64,000 nt of DNA from Actinomadura flavalba DSM 45200 (GCF_000374305.1 NZ_KB894095.1:539711-603710), one strand, 5' to 3'; shown: positions 8,373 through 17,706, counted from the stretch's first letter. A program made the numbers and translations. Notes: a model not told the origin generated them from the sequence alone.

Positions 8373-11228
8373 ATGTCCGATGCTCCTGGCATCCTGGGGA
8401 GAGTGAACGCCCCTCTCGTCGGCCGTGCGGCCGAACTGGCCCTGCTCCGTGACGCGCTGGACGCCGCGCCCGGCGGCGTGCTCGTCGGCGGCGAGGCCGG
8501 GCTCGGCAAGACGCGGCTGCTGCGCGAGTTCACGGCGGGGCTCGGCGACGGGCACCGCGTGCTCGTCGGCGGCTGCCTCGAACTCGGCTCCGGCGGCCTG
8601 CCGTACGCGCCGTTCAGCACGATCCTGCGCGGGCTCGTCCGCGACATCGGCGTGGACGGCGTCACCGCGCTGCTGCCGCGTGGCGACACCTCCGGCCTGG
8701 CCCGGCTGCTGCCCGAGTTCGGCGAGCCCGAGACCGACACCGCGTCCGGCGAGGAACGCGCCCGGCTGTTCGAGCTGGTGCTGACGCTGCTGGAGGGCCT
8801 GGCCGCGCGCGGCCCCGTCGTCGTGGTCATCGAGGACGCCCACTGGGCCGACCGCTCCAGCCGCGACCTGCTGTCGTTCCTGCTGCGCAACCTCGGCACC
8901 GCGCCGCTGCTCGTCCTCGTCACCTACCGCGCCGACGAACTGCACCGCGGCCACCCGTTGCGGCCGCTGCTGGCCGAACTCGGCCGCGTCGAGGGCGTCC
9001 GCCGCCTCGACCTGACCCGGCTCACCCAGCCCGACGTCGCCGAACTGGCCGCCGGGCTGCTCGGACGCCCCCTCGACCGCGACCTCGCGGGCCGCATCAC
9101 CACCCGCAGCGAGGGCAACCCGCTGTTCGTCGAGGCGCTGCTGGAGGCCGACGGCACCCTGGTGTGCGAACTGCCCGAGTCGCTGCGCGACCTGCTGCTC
9201 GCGGGCGTCGAACGGCTCCCCGAGGAGACGCAGGAGGTCCTGCGCGACGCCGCCGGCGGCGGCACCCGGCTCGAACACCGGCTGCTGTCGGCCGTCACCG
9301 GCCTGGACGACCGCGACCTCACCCGCGCGCTGCGCCCCGCCGTCGCCGCCAACGTCCTGGTCGTGGACGGCGACGGCTACGCCTTCCGGCACGCCCTCAT
9401 CCGCGAGGCCCTGCACGACGACCTGCTCCCCGGCGAGCACACCCGCCTGCACACCCGCTACGCGAAGGCCCTGGAGGACGACGGCACGCTCGTCCCGGCG
9501 CGGCGGCTGTGGGCGGAGCTGAGCCACCACTGGACGGCCGCGCACGACGCGCCGTGGGCGCTCGTCAGCTCGTGGCGCGCCGCGCACGAGGCGCGCAAGG
9601 CCGCCGCCTACGCCGAGTGCCTGACGATGCTCGAACGCGTCCTGGAGCTGTGGGACCGCGTCCCGGACGCCGCCGCGCGGCTCGGCACCGACCAGGCCGA
9701 CGTCCTCGGCCGCGCCGCGCACGCCGCCGAACTGGCGGGCGAGCTGGAACGCGGCCTCAAGCTCACCGACGCCGCGCTCGTCCGCGTCGGCGGCGCCCCC
9801 GAGCGCCGGGCGGGGCTGCTCGTCCTGCGCGGCGGGTTGCGGCACCAGCTCGCCCGGCCCGGCTTCATCGAGGACTTGCGCGAGGCCGTCGAGGTCCTGC
9901 CGGACGAGCCGACCAAGCTGCGCGCCCACGCCCTGTCCATCCTCGCCCAGTACGGACGGCTCACCACCGGCATCGAGGAGGCGCGCCGCCACGCCCGCGA
10001 GTCGCTGCGGATCGCGCGGCGGATCGGTGACGCGGGCGGCGAGACGCACGCGCTCACCACGCTGTTCTGCGTCGACATCGAGTACGGCGCGCACTTCGAG
10101 CGCATCGAGGAGGTGCGGCGGGCCGTCGAGCGGAACGCGCAGCCGTCGGCGGTGCTGCGCCTGGCCGTCATCGAGTCGCACTACCTGGAGGGGCTCGGCC
10201 GGCACGCCGACGCCGTCGCCGCCGCCGCGCGCGGCTACGAGCAGGCCCGCGAGTTCGGGCTGGCCCGCACCCAGGGCACGTTCCTGGCGATCAACAAGGG
10301 CGAGCCGCTGCTGTCGCTCGGCCGGTTCGACGAGGCGCTGACCGTCACCCGCCAGGCCCTCGACCAGGACCCGCCGATCACGATCCGCACGTCGCTGCTC
10401 GTGCTGGACGGCCTGCTCGCGCTGTACCGGGGCGACGTGGCGACGGCGCGGCGCCGCATCGCCGACACCGACGGCATCGCGTCGTTCACGCAACGCTGGC
10501 CGAAGACGCAGGACTACTTCGCCGCGCTGCGCCTCAAGGGCGAGACGCTGTTCGCGGAGGGCCGGTACGCCGAGGCGCTGGCGTCCGCCGGTCCCGTCCT
10601 GGACCTGCCCGGCCTGCCGGACGACGCCCGGTACGCCTGGCCCGTCCTGACGCTCGCGGCGCGCGCCGTCACCGCCCTCGACGACGACGTCGAGACGCTG
10701 CTGCGCCCGCTGGAGAAGCGCGCCATCGACACCGACGTGCGCGGCCCCGTCCAGGAGGCGTGGTCCGCGCTGTTCCGCGCCGAGACCGGCTACGCGCGGG
10801 GCGAGCGCGACTGCGCGGCGTTCGACGCCGTCGCCGCCGCCTGGGACGCGCTGGACCAGCCCTACGACCGCGCGCTGGCGCTGGAGCGCGCCGCCCGCTG
10901 CGCGCTGGCGGCGGGCGGTGCCGAGGCCGCCGCCGAACGCGTCGCCACGGCCACCGCGATCTCCCGCGAGCTGGGCGCGGCCCCGCTGACCGACCGGCTG
11001 GCCGGGCTGGCCCCCCGGAGCCGCAGCACGGCCCCGCTGGGGCTGACGCCGCGCGAGTACGAGGTGCTGCGCCTGCTCGCCGACGGCGGCAGCAACCGCG
11101 CCATCGCCGCCGACCTGCACATCTCCGCGAAGACGGCCAGCGTGCACGTCTCCAACATCCTCGCCAAGATCGGCGCCGCGACGCGCGGTGAGGCGGCGGC
11201 CAAGGCGCACCGCCTCGGCCTCTTCTGA
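8373..11228 (+). CDS. LAL-family LuxR transcriptional regulator with ATPase domain
   Basis: A 951-residue large ATP-binding LuxR regulator. Walker A is GGEAGLGKT (39-47) and Walker B is VVVVIEDAHW (~148-157). A long helical TPR-like middle follows, and the last ~65 residues are a LuxR helix-turn-helix (LTPREYEVLRLLADGGSNRA, then KTASVHVSNILAKIG). Such regulators act as ATP-dependent sensors that activate metabolic or antibiotic genes. The start has AGGAG four bases upstream. No target operon is evident beside it. A strong hairpin terminator follows at 11249-11294. Confidence 0.9.
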   Translation: MSDAPGILGRVNAPLVGRAAELALLRDALDAAPGGVLVGGEAGLGKTRLLREFTAGLGDGHRVLVGGCLELGSGGLPYAPFSTILRGLVRDIGVDGVTALLPRGDTSGLARLLPEFGEPETDTASGEERARLFELVLTLLEGLAARGPVVVVIEDAHWADRSSRDLLSFLLRNLGTAPLLVLVTYRADELHRGHPLRPLLAELGRVEGVRRLDLTRLTQPDVAELAAGLLGRPLDRDLAGRITTRSEGNPLFVEALLEADGTLVCELPESLRDLLLAGVERLPEETQEVLRDAAGGGTRLEHRLLSAVTGLDDRDLTRALRPAVAANVLVVDGDGYAFRHALIREALHDDLLPGEHTRLHTRYAKALEDDGTLVPARRLWAELSHHWTAAHDAPWALVSSWRAAHEARKAAAYAECLTMLERVLELWDRVPDAAARLGTDQADVLGRAAHAAELAGELERGLKLTDAALVRVGGAPERRAGLLVLRGGLRHQLARPGFIEDLREAVEVLPDEPTKLRAHALSILAQYGRLTTGIEEARRHARESLRIARRIGDAGGETHALTTLFCVDIEYGAHFERIEEVRRAVERNAQPSAVLRLAVIESHYLEGLGRHADAVAAAARGYEQAREFGLARTQGTFLAINKGEPLLSLGRFDEALTVTRQALDQDPPITIRTSLLVLDGLLALYRGDVATARRRIADTDGIASFTQRWPKTQDYFAALRLKGETLFAEGRYAEALASAGPVLDLPGLPDDARYAWPVLTLAARAVTALDDDVETLLRPLEKRAIDTDVRGPVQEAWSALFRAETGYARGERDCAAFDAVAAAWDALDQPYDRALALERAARCALAAGGAEAAAERVATATAISRELGAAPLTDRLAGLAPRSRSTAPLGLTPREYEVLRLLADGGSNRAIAADLHISAKTASVHVSNILAKIGAATRGEAAAKAHRLGLF

Positions 11229-11248
11229 CCCCCCGCGCGAAGGCGAAG

Positions 11249-11294
11249 GGTCCGAGGACGGGGGCCTCCCCTCCCGGGCACCCGTCCTCGGACC
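11249..11294 (+). terminator. hairpin terminator after LAL regulator
   Basis: Exact 14-base arms GGTCCGAGGACGGG and CCCGTCCTCGGACC enclose an 18-base loop and begin 20 bases after the regulator stop. There is no T tract, as is common in high-GC actinomycetes. The rest of 11295-11505 shows no gene. Confidence 0.7.
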
Positions 11295-11505
11295 GTCGGA
11301 CCACACGGGAACTTCAGTGGTCGGCCCTCTCGTCACGGGGAACGCGTATGAACGCGGTTCATCTCCGCTCGGAGAGGCGGCCCCCGATCCGTCCGGCCGT
11401 GAGCCAGTCTTCCGGCCGGAGAGGCGGTCCGCCACGGATGCGCGCCCGTATCCGCATACCTATTCCGCGCGGTAGGCGGCTACGCACGGCACGAACCGGG
11501 ACGGA

Positions 11506-12309
11506 TCACCCAGGGACGCGGGCGACGCAGAACACCGTCTGGCCGAACGGCGGCCGGACGACGCGCTCGATGAGGCGCGTCGCCGGGATGACCGTACGGT
11601 CGTAGATCTTGACGAGACGCGGGTCGGGGTAACCGACGCCGCCGCGCCGGACCGCCGCCCACCAGGCGATGCCGCCGAGGAAGTTGATCGGCTTGAGCAC
11701 CTCGGGGACGAGCCCGGCGCCCTCCACCGACGCGCGCAGCGTCGCCGGGGTGTAGCGGGTGACGTGCCCGACCTTGCGGTCGAAGTCGCCGTAGAGCTGC
11801 ATGTAGCCGGGCACCCAGATGACGATCCGGCCGCCGGGCAGCGTGACGGCGGCCAGGTCGCGCAGCGCCTGCACGTCGTCCTTGATGTGCTCCAGCACGT
11901 TCATCATGACGACGGTGTCGACCCGCTGCCGGATGTCGATCTCGGCGGGCAGTTCGAGGTCGATGACCTCGACGTCGGTGGAGTCCCGGTACCGCTCGCG
12001 CAGCTCACCGACGCAGTACGGGTCGTTGTCGCTGACGGCGAGGTAGTCCAGGCGCCCGGCGAACTGCTCGGAGAAGTGCCCGAGCCCCGAGCCGATCTCC
12101 AGCAGCGACCGGCCGACGTGCGGCGCCACCATGTCGCGTTCGTACTTGCGGTAGTTGCGACCCTCGTCGCCCCCGAGATGGTTCTCCAGGGCTCCGTCGC
12201 CGGCCGCCGGCTGGACCAGGTCGCCGCCGGTCGCCGGGGCCTGGCGGCCACCGCCGAGGAGTCTGCCGAGCATGCCGGGGCGAGTGTTCTGCTGACCTCG
12301 TGACTGCAT
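11506..12309 (-). CDS. class I SAM-dependent methyltransferase
   Basis: A 267-residue methyltransferase. The SAM-binding glycine loop is EIGSGLGHF (71-79), an acidic second motif is near VSDND (92-96), and NVLEHI and LPGGRIVIWVPGY give the later motifs. This type often methylates small molecules, lipids or glycans; the substrate is unknown. The ATG at 12309 (MQSRGQQN) is preferred over an upstream frame extension because the extension is low-complexity Arg/Ser, and GAGCGGAA precedes the chosen start. It is divergent from the IclR gene across 337 bases. Confidence 0.8.
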   Translation of the reverse strand: MQSRGQQNTRPGMLGRLLGGGRQAPATGGDLVQPAAGDGALENHLGGDEGRNYRKYERDMVAPHVGRSLLEIGSGLGHFSEQFAGRLDYLAVSDNDPYCVGELRERYRDSTDVEVIDLELPAEIDIRQRVDTVVMMNVLEHIKDDVQALRDLAAVTLPGGRIVIWVPGYMQLYGDFDRKVGHVTRYTPATLRASVEGAGLVPEVLKPINFLGGIAWWAAVRRGGVGYPDPRLVKIYDRTVIPATRLIERVVRPPFGQTVFCVARVPG

Positions 12310-12646
12310 GGTTTCCGCTCGTTGGTGCGTGCGTGGCGCCGCGGACCGGGGCGATGCCCGCCGGTCCCGGGCGCTGGAAGTCACGACAGTCTAGTCACGG
12401 TGCGGCCGGGCGGCGTGGTCCGCAGCCGCCCCGGGACGCGGCGGAGGGGGTCCGGCGGGAGCACACGGCGTGTCGCCGGGGCCGCGTCCCGGGGCGGGGC
12501 CCAGAGCACCTCGGGTGGACGAAACATAGCAACCGGGCACGCAGGGGTCATGCCGGTGATTTTCATATGGTGCAACGGTCCGGCCGCCTTTCGGACCGCC
12601 GTCGCGAGCGCCGGAACGGGTTTCGGCAGGGGACTTGACCGCACGC
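12310..12646. other. intergenic region between methyltransferase and IclR gene
   Basis: No convincing gene is seen in these 337 bases. The region must hold the divergent promoters. The only structure noted is a 7-base inverted repeat, CGGTCCG (12576-12582) and CGGACCG (12592-12598), which could be a regulator site or a weak hairpin, and a TTGACC at 12635-12640 that resembles a -35 box. Confidence 0.4.
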
Positions 12647-13429
12647 ATGACACAGGGTTCGCTTTCCGTAATGGACGAGACACGCAAGCCAACGTTGATC
12701 TCCTCGGTGCGGCGTGCCCTGCACCTGATGGAGGTGGTGGCGTCTCACCCCGGCGGGGCGCCCGCCAAGCAGCTCGCCCGCGAGTCCGGCATCCCGCTCG
12801 CCACCGCCTACCACCTGCTGCGGACGCTGGCCCACGAGGGCTACGCGGTGCGGCTCGCGGACGGCCTGTGGGTGCTCGGCGACCGGCTGGACGCGCTGCG
12901 CGGGCAGAGCCGCGACCAGCGGCTGCTGGCCCGCATCCGTCCGACGCTCGTCGCGTTGCGCGACGAGCTGGGCGCCGCGTCGTACTTCGGCATGCACGTG
13001 GACGGCGAGATCCGCGTCATCGACATCGCCGACGGCCCGCGCACGCCCCGCGTGGACCTGTGGGTCGGCTTCGAGGACGCCGCGCACGCCACGGCGATCG
13101 GCAAGTGCGTCCTCACCCAGCTCCCCGAGGACCACCGCCGCGACTACCTGTCCCGCCACCCCCTGAAGGACCTCACCCCGAACACGATGACGTCGGAGTC
13201 GCGCCTGCTGACGGCGCTGCGCCGCCCGGCGCCGCTGCTGCTGGACCGCGAGGAGTACCTGGTCGGGACGAGCTGCGCGGCCGTCCCGGTCACGAACGCG
13301 GCGGGCACCGTCACCGGCGCGCTCGCCGTCTCCTGCCACACGGCGCGCTTCGGCAAGATCGAGGCCGCCACGCACCGCATCCGCGCCACCGCCGACCGCC
13401 TGGCCCGAACCCTCACCCTGACCCTCTGA
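12647..13429 (+). CDS. IclR-family transcriptional regulator
   Basis: A ~260-residue regulator. The N-terminal winged helix is SSVRRALHLMEVVASHPGG followed by KQLARESGIPLATAYHLLRT. The C-terminal effector domain contains GKCVLTQLPEDHRRDYL and GTSCAAVPVTNAAGTVTGAL, as in IclR proteins that sense small organic acids. The start is ambiguous: TTG at 12635, ATG at 12647 or ATG at 12671, none with a clearly better ribosome site; ATG 12647 is used here. It converges with the thiolase gene across a perfect palindromic terminator. Control of the neighbouring thiolase is possible but unproven. Confidence 0.85.
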   Translation: MTQGSLSVMDETRKPTLISSVRRALHLMEVVASHPGGAPAKQLARESGIPLATAYHLLRTLAHEGYAVRLADGLWVLGDRLDALRGQSRDQRLLARIRPTLVALRDELGAASYFGMHVDGEIRVIDIADGPRTPRVDLWVGFEDAAHATAIGKCVLTQLPEDHRRDYLSRHPLKDLTPNTMTSESRLLTALRRPAPLLLDREEYLVGTSCAAVPVTNAAGTVTGALAVSCHTARFGKIEAATHRIRATADRLARTLTLTL

Positions 13430-13513
13430 CCCGCCACCTTGACCCGCACCCTGACTCGGCGCCGTCCGCCGGCGCGCCTGTCCGTAACCCGTCCGGCGGC
13501 CGTCGCGGAACGA

Positions 13514-13551
13514 CGGAACGGGCGGGTCTCCATGGAGACCCGCCCGTTCCG
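13514..13551. terminator. perfect 38-base palindrome, bidirectional terminator
   Basis: From 13514 to 13551 the sequence is a perfect palindrome with no unpaired centre; each half contains GAACGGGCGGGTCTCCA. It sits between the convergent IclR stop (13429) and thiolase stop (13559), so it most likely ends transcription from both sides. Confidence 0.75.
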
Positions 13552-13558
13552 GGGCGTT

Positions 13559-14692
13559 CTAGAGGCGCTCGATGATGGTGGCGTTGGCCTGGCCGCCGCC
13601 TTCGCACATCGTCTGGAGGCCGTAGCGGCCTCCGGTGCGCTCCAGTTCGTGCAGGAGCTTGGTCATGAGGATGCCGCCGGTGGCGCCGAGGGGGTGGCCG
13701 AGGGCGATGGCGCCGCCGTTGGGGTTGGTCTTCTCCAGCGACGCGCCGGTGTCGGCCGCCCACGCCAGCGGGACGGGCGCGAACGCCTCGTTGACCTCGA
13801 AGGCGTCGATGTCGTCGATCTTCAGGCCGGACTTGGCGAGCGCCTTCTCCGTCGCCGGGATCGGGCCGGTCAGCATGTAGACGGGGTCCGAGCCGGTGAT
13901 GGCGAGGGTGTGGATGCGGGCGCGGGGCGTCAGATCGTACTGCTTGACGGCCTCCTCGGACGCGATGAGCAGCGCCGACGCGCCGATGGAGATCTGCGAG
14001 GCGACGGCGGCCGTGATGGCCCAGCCCTCGCGCAGCGGGTTGAGGCCCGCCATCTTCTCCATCGAGGTGTCGGGGCGGGCGCCCTCGTCCTTGGCGAGCC
14101 CGGCGATCGGGGCGATCTCGCGGTCGAAGTACCCGGCCTCGATCGCCTTGGCGGCGCGGCGGTGGCTCTCCAGCGCGAACCGCTCCAGGTCCTCGCGGGA
14201 CAGGCCCCACTTCTCGGCCATGAGCTGCGCGCCGCGGAACTGGGAGATCTCCTGCATGCCGTAGCGCTCGGCCCAGCCCTCACCGAAGGGGAAGTCGAGC
14301 CCCTGCACGATGCTGGCGCCCATCGGCACCTTGGCCATCTGCTCGACGCCCGCGGCGACGACCAGGTCCTGCGTGCCCGACAGCACGCCCTGCGCGGCGA
14401 AGTGGATCGACTGCTGCGACGAGCCGCACTGCCGGTCGATGGTGACGCCGGGAACGTTCTCGGGCAGCCCGGCCGACAGCCACGCGGTGCGGGCGATGTC
14501 GAGCGCCTGCGGGCCGACCTGCATGACGCAGCCCATGATGACGTCTTCGACGGCCGAGGGGTCCACCCCGGTGCGGCCGACGAGTTCCTTGAGCACGTGC
14601 GCCCCGAGGTCGGCCGGGTGGACGTCCTTGAGGGCGCCCTTCTTGGTTCCGACGGGGGTACGGACCGCGCCGACGATGTACGCCTCGGCCAC
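13559..14692 (-). CDS. acetyl-CoA C-acyltransferase (thiolase)
   Basis: A 377-residue thiolase with all catalytic residues: nucleophile Cys89 in DRQCGSS, His333 in GHPLGATG, and Cys363 in MCEGGGQANA. It cleaves or forms beta-ketoacyl-CoA in fatty-acid or acetoacetyl-CoA metabolism. The length and the tetrad motifs fit a degradative thiolase; acyl preference cannot be read. Upstream are two operator-like inverted repeats (14730-14748 and 14823-14836), suggesting control by a TetR-type lipid regulator encoded elsewhere. Confidence 0.9.
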   Translation of the reverse strand: MAEAYIVGAVRTPVGTKKGALKDVHPADLGAHVLKELVGRTGVDPSAVEDVIMGCVMQVGPQALDIARTAWLSAGLPENVPGVTIDRQCGSSQQSIHFAAQGVLSGTQDLVVAAGVEQMAKVPMGASIVQGLDFPFGEGWAERYGMQEISQFRGAQLMAEKWGLSREDLERFALESHRRAAKAIEAGYFDREIAPIAGLAKDEGARPDTSMEKMAGLNPLREGWAITAAVASQISIGASALLIASEEAVKQYDLTPRARIHTLAITGSDPVYMLTGPIPATEKALAKSGLKIDDIDAFEVNEAFAPVPLAWAADTGASLEKTNPNGGAIALGHPLGATGGILMTKLLHELERTGGRYGLQTMCEGGGQANATIIERL

Positions 14693-14729
14693 TACGCCTC
14701 CAAAGTGCGGGGTTAGGGTTCCGTCCCAT

Positions 14730-14748
14730 AACCGAGTGAGATTCGGTT
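14730..14748. promoter_or_regulatory. operator-like inverted repeat upstream of thiolase
   Basis: AACCGA (14730-14735) and TCGGTT (14743-14748) are exact inverted arms with a 7-base spacer, 38 bases upstream of the thiolase ATG. The layout is that of a TetR-family site overlapping a promoter. Confidence 0.4.
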
Positions 14749-14822
14749 TAAGTCAGTATGAGATTACATCGGCGTGAGTGCAAAGCGATGTGAGCTGTGT
14801 CTCCGTCCGCCGGAGCGCAATA

Positions 14823-14836
14823 TTACCGTCCGGTAA
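14823..14836. promoter_or_regulatory. TTACCG-N2-CGGTAA dyad between transporter and thiolase
   Basis: TTACCG (14823-14828) and CGGTAA (14831-14836) form a compact inverted repeat of the kind bound by TetR-family repressors. It lies just past the transporter stop codon and 131 bases before the thiolase start. Confidence 0.4.
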
Positions 14837-14837
14837 G

Positions 14838-16865
14838 TCAGGGCCGGTCGGGCCCGTGGACGGCGCGTCCCTCGGCGTCGTCCCCGAGCGTGTCGCGGGC
14901 CAGTCCGACGAGCAGTTCCGTCAGCTCCGGCCGGTCCTCGGGCGACCAGCCCTCCAGGCAGTGCGCCAGGCCGCGCACCCGCGCCGCGACGAGCCGCTCC
15001 GCGACAGAGCGCCCCGGCGGCGTGATCACCAGGTCGCCCGCGTCGCGCTCGACGTAGCCGCGCGCCACGAGCCCGTCGACGAACGGGCGGCCCTCGTCCA
15101 CCGAGATCCCCGCGCGGTCGGCCAGCGCCGGGCCGGACACGCGCTCCTCCCGAGCGATCCGGCACAGCGCCCACATCTCCCCCGCGGGCAGGTCGACCCC
15201 GGCGGCCGGGCCGAGCCGCGCGTACATCTCGCGCGCGCCGCTGTCGCGCCGCAGCAGCTCCGACAGCGACCGCTCGGCCTCCTCCTGCGACGTGCGCGCG
15301 GACGCGCCGCCGAGCGACGGGCCGTAGTCGGGGGCCTGCGCCGTCGAGCGCAGCGGCAGTTCCTTCAGGAACCACGTCAGCACGAACGCGACGACGCCGA
15401 ACGGCACCGCCCACAGGAACACGGTCTGGATCGCGTCGGAGTAGGCGTGCAGGAAGTCCTGCCGGACCGGCGGCGGGAACCGGTCGATGAGCGCCGGATT
15501 CCCCTGGACGGCGTCCGGGTCGAAGCCGGGCGGCAGCTCGCCGCGCCGCACCAGTTCCTCCATGTTGTGCGCCAGCCGCGCCGCGAACACCGACCCGAAG
15601 ACGGCGACGCCGAACGAACCGCCGATCTGCCGGAAGAACGTCACGCCGGACGTCGCGGCGCCCAGGTCGGCGTAGGGCACCTGGTTCTGCACGGCGATGA
15701 CGATGACCTGCATGACCAGGCCGAGCCCGAAGCCGAGCAGCGCGAACCGCAGGCTGAGCTGGAGGGTGGAGGACGTCTCGTCCATCCGCGACAGCAGGAA
15801 CAGCGCGACGGCGATCAGCGGCGTCCCGACGATCGGGTAGATCCGGTAGCGGCCGGTGCGGCTGATGAGCTGCCCCGACCCGATCGACGCGACGAGCAGC
15901 CCCGCCATCATCGGCAGCAGGTGCACGCCGGACATCGTGGGCGTCACACCGTGCACGATCTGGAGGTAGATCGGGATGAACGTCAGCGCGCCGAACATCG
16001 CGAACCCGACGACGAAGCTGATCGCCGACCCGACCGAGAACACCGGCGCGCGGAACAGGCCCAGCGGCAGCACCGGTTCGGCGGCGCGGCGCTCCGCCCA
16101 GATCCACGCGGCGATCAGGACGAGCGCGAGCGCGCCGAGCCCGATGATCTGCGGGGAGAGCCAGGCGTACTCGGTGCCGCCCCACGTCGTCAGCAGGACC
16201 AGCGCCACCGACCATCCGACGATGAGCAGCGTGCCCAGGTAGTCGATGCGGTGCCGGTGCCGCCGCGACGGCGTCCGCAGCACGACCGCGATGGCGACGA
16301 GCGCCAGCGCCCCGATCGGCAGGTTGATGTAGAACACCCACCGCCACGACAGGTTGTCGACGAACCAGCCGCCCAGCAGCGGCCCGCACACGCTCGCCAC
16401 GCCGAACACGGCGCCGAACAGGCCCTGGTAGCGGCCCCGGTCGCGCGGCGGGACGACGTCCCCGACGATCGCGACGACGAGCACCATGAGCCCGCCGCCG
16501 CCCAGCCCCTGCACCGCGCGGAACGCGATGAGCTGCGCCATGTCGCCCGCCTGGCCGCACAACGCCGACCCGGCCAGGAAGATCACGATGGACGTCTGGA
16601 ACAGCCGTTTCCGCCCGTACTGGTCGCCCAGTTTGCCCCACAGCGGCGTGGACGCCGTCGCGGCCAGCAGGTACGCCGTCACCACCCACGACAGGTGGTT
16701 CAGGCCGCCCAGGTCGCTGACGATGGTCGGCAGCGCCGTCGAGACGATCGTCTGGTCGAGCGCCGCCAGCAGCATCGCCAGCATCAGCGAGCCGAGGATG
16801 ACGGCGAGATCCCGCCCCTTCGGCATCACGGCGTCCTCGCCGTCCACCGCCCTGTGAGCCGCCAC
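14838..16865 (-). CDS. DHA2-type MFS transporter with C-terminal winged-helix-like domain
   Basis: A 675-residue inner-membrane transporter of the EmrB/QacA type with about 14 predicted helices. Landmarks are ALDQTIVSTALPTIV in helix 1, GDQYGRKRLFQ in the first loop and GLGGGGLMVLVVAIVGD. The last ~130 residues leave the membrane and resemble a MarR-type winged helix (LADRAGISVDEGRPFVDGL, then ARGYVERD). The family exports drugs with the proton gradient. The GTG at 16865 is the longest option; the ATG at 16826 has GAGGA seven bases upstream and is a serious alternative. The function of the fused domain is unknown. Confidence 0.85.
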   Translation of the reverse strand: MAAHRAVDGEDAVMPKGRDLAVILGSLMLAMLLAALDQTIVSTALPTIVSDLGGLNHLSWVVTAYLLAATASTPLWGKLGDQYGRKRLFQTSIVIFLAGSALCGQAGDMAQLIAFRAVQGLGGGGLMVLVVAIVGDVVPPRDRGRYQGLFGAVFGVASVCGPLLGGWFVDNLSWRWVFYINLPIGALALVAIAVVLRTPSRRHRHRIDYLGTLLIVGWSVALVLLTTWGGTEYAWLSPQIIGLGALALVLIAAWIWAERRAAEPVLPLGLFRAPVFSVGSAISFVVGFAMFGALTFIPIYLQIVHGVTPTMSGVHLLPMMAGLLVASIGSGQLISRTGRYRIYPIVGTPLIAVALFLLSRMDETSSTLQLSLRFALLGFGLGLVMQVIVIAVQNQVPYADLGAATSGVTFFRQIGGSFGVAVFGSVFAARLAHNMEELVRRGELPPGFDPDAVQGNPALIDRFPPPVRQDFLHAYSDAIQTVFLWAVPFGVVAFVLTWFLKELPLRSTAQAPDYGPSLGGASARTSQEEAERSLSELLRRDSGAREMYARLGPAAGVDLPAGEMWALCRIAREERVSGPALADRAGISVDEGRPFVDGLVARGYVERDAGDLVITPPGRSVAERLVAARVRGLAHCLEGWSPEDRPELTELLVGLARDTLGDDAEGRAVHGPDRP

Positions 16866-16940
16866 GCCGCACCCCCATGCCGCCCGTCCCCGAGATCTCC
16901 CTACCCCGGCGCACCGGGAAGATCACGCGGAACGCGCAGG

Positions 16941-17348
16941 TCAGGGCAGCAGGTCGCGGGAGACCTTCGCGGCGCCGATCGCGGCGGCGCTGCCCGAGAC
17001 CGTGACGGCGGCGGCCGTGACCCAGCCGGGCAGGTGGTGGCGGGTCTTGAGGCCGGCGGCGGTGTCGAGCGCGTCCACGGCGAGGCCGAGCCGGAGCCAG
17101 ATGCGCTTGTTCTTGCCGCGCGCCAGCAGGTAACCGGCGCCCAGGACGATCTCGCGGGCGCCGAACGCGCGGGTGACGTAGTCGCGTCCGGCGTCGGGGC
17201 CGGAGCGGACGCCGAGCACGCGGGCGGTGACGTCGGGGGCGGCGAACGCCGCCAGGCCGAGGACGACGCGGCCCCGGGCGAGGGACGCGACGGCGGCGTC
17301 GAGGCGGGCGTCGATCGGGTTCTTGGCGTCCTGCTTCTCATCGGTCAC
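16941..17348 (-). CDS. small predicted membrane protein, function unknown
   Basis: About 135 residues from a GTG at 17348, with no clear ribosome site, so a leaderless message or another start is possible. Hydrophobic segments occur around RGRVVLGLAAFAAP, FGAREIVLGAGYLLA and WVTAAAVTVSGSAAAIGAA, suggesting three or four short helices. The pattern is shared with uncharacterised actinobacterial membrane proteins; I do not recognise a named family with confidence. It is divergent from the 54-residue gene at 17418 across 69 bases. Confidence 0.6.
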   Translation of the reverse strand: MTDEKQDAKNPIDARLDAAVASLARGRVVLGLAAFAAPDVTARVLGVRSGPDAGRDYVTRAFGAREIVLGAGYLLARGKNKRIWLRLGLAVDALDTAAGLKTRHHLPGWVTAAAVTVSGSAAAIGAAKVSRDLLP

Positions 17349-17417
17349 ACGCGTGAGCGTAGTGCCGGACGGCGGTCTAGGCTGGAGGCCCCCGGTACCC
17401 CGGATCGAAGGTGGCCC

Positions 17418-17582
17418 ATGGAAGGACTGCTCTCGCTGGCGGTCGTGGCGGTGCTCGCGGCGTTCGCGGTGCGCTGGGCGGCGGGCAAGCTGCGGCTGCC
17501 GGTCCCCGGCAAGTCGGCCGTCATCATCATCTTCGTCCTCGTCGCCCTCGCCATGTGGGGACAGGACATCAACGGCCGCTGA
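17418..17582 (+). CDS. 54-residue small membrane protein
   Basis: A short gene beginning MEGLLSLAVVAVLAAFAVRW with two hydrophobic segments, the second being AVIIIFVLVALAMWG. A GAAGGTGG ribosome site lies just before the ATG, which supports real translation. It is probably inserted in the cytoplasmic membrane. Nothing indicates its function. Confidence 0.55.
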   Translation: MEGLLSLAVVAVLAAFAVRWAAGKLRLPVPGKSAVIIIFVLVALAMWGQDINGR

Positions 17583-17706
17583 CGGCGCGCGAACCTTCGC
17601 CCCGCAGGACGCGTCATATCCCGGAGAACCGGCCTCCCGTCCAAGCCCCGCGTCCGTCCGGACGGCGGGGCGGCGCGGGCGGCCGCCGAGCCGAGGGAGA
17701 TCCGAC

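Noticed and set aside
7980..11435. A 1,151-codon minus-strand frame opposite the LAL regulator.
   Set aside because: Composition is Gly/Arg/Gln-rich without domains, and the plus-strand gene has Walker and LuxR motifs. Only its last residues match the antitoxin region out of frame.
12300..12638. A 112-codon plus-strand frame in the gap between the methyltransferase and the IclR gene.
   Set aside because: It has no ribosome site, overlaps the methyltransferase start region, and is Arg/Gly-rich with no recognisable features.
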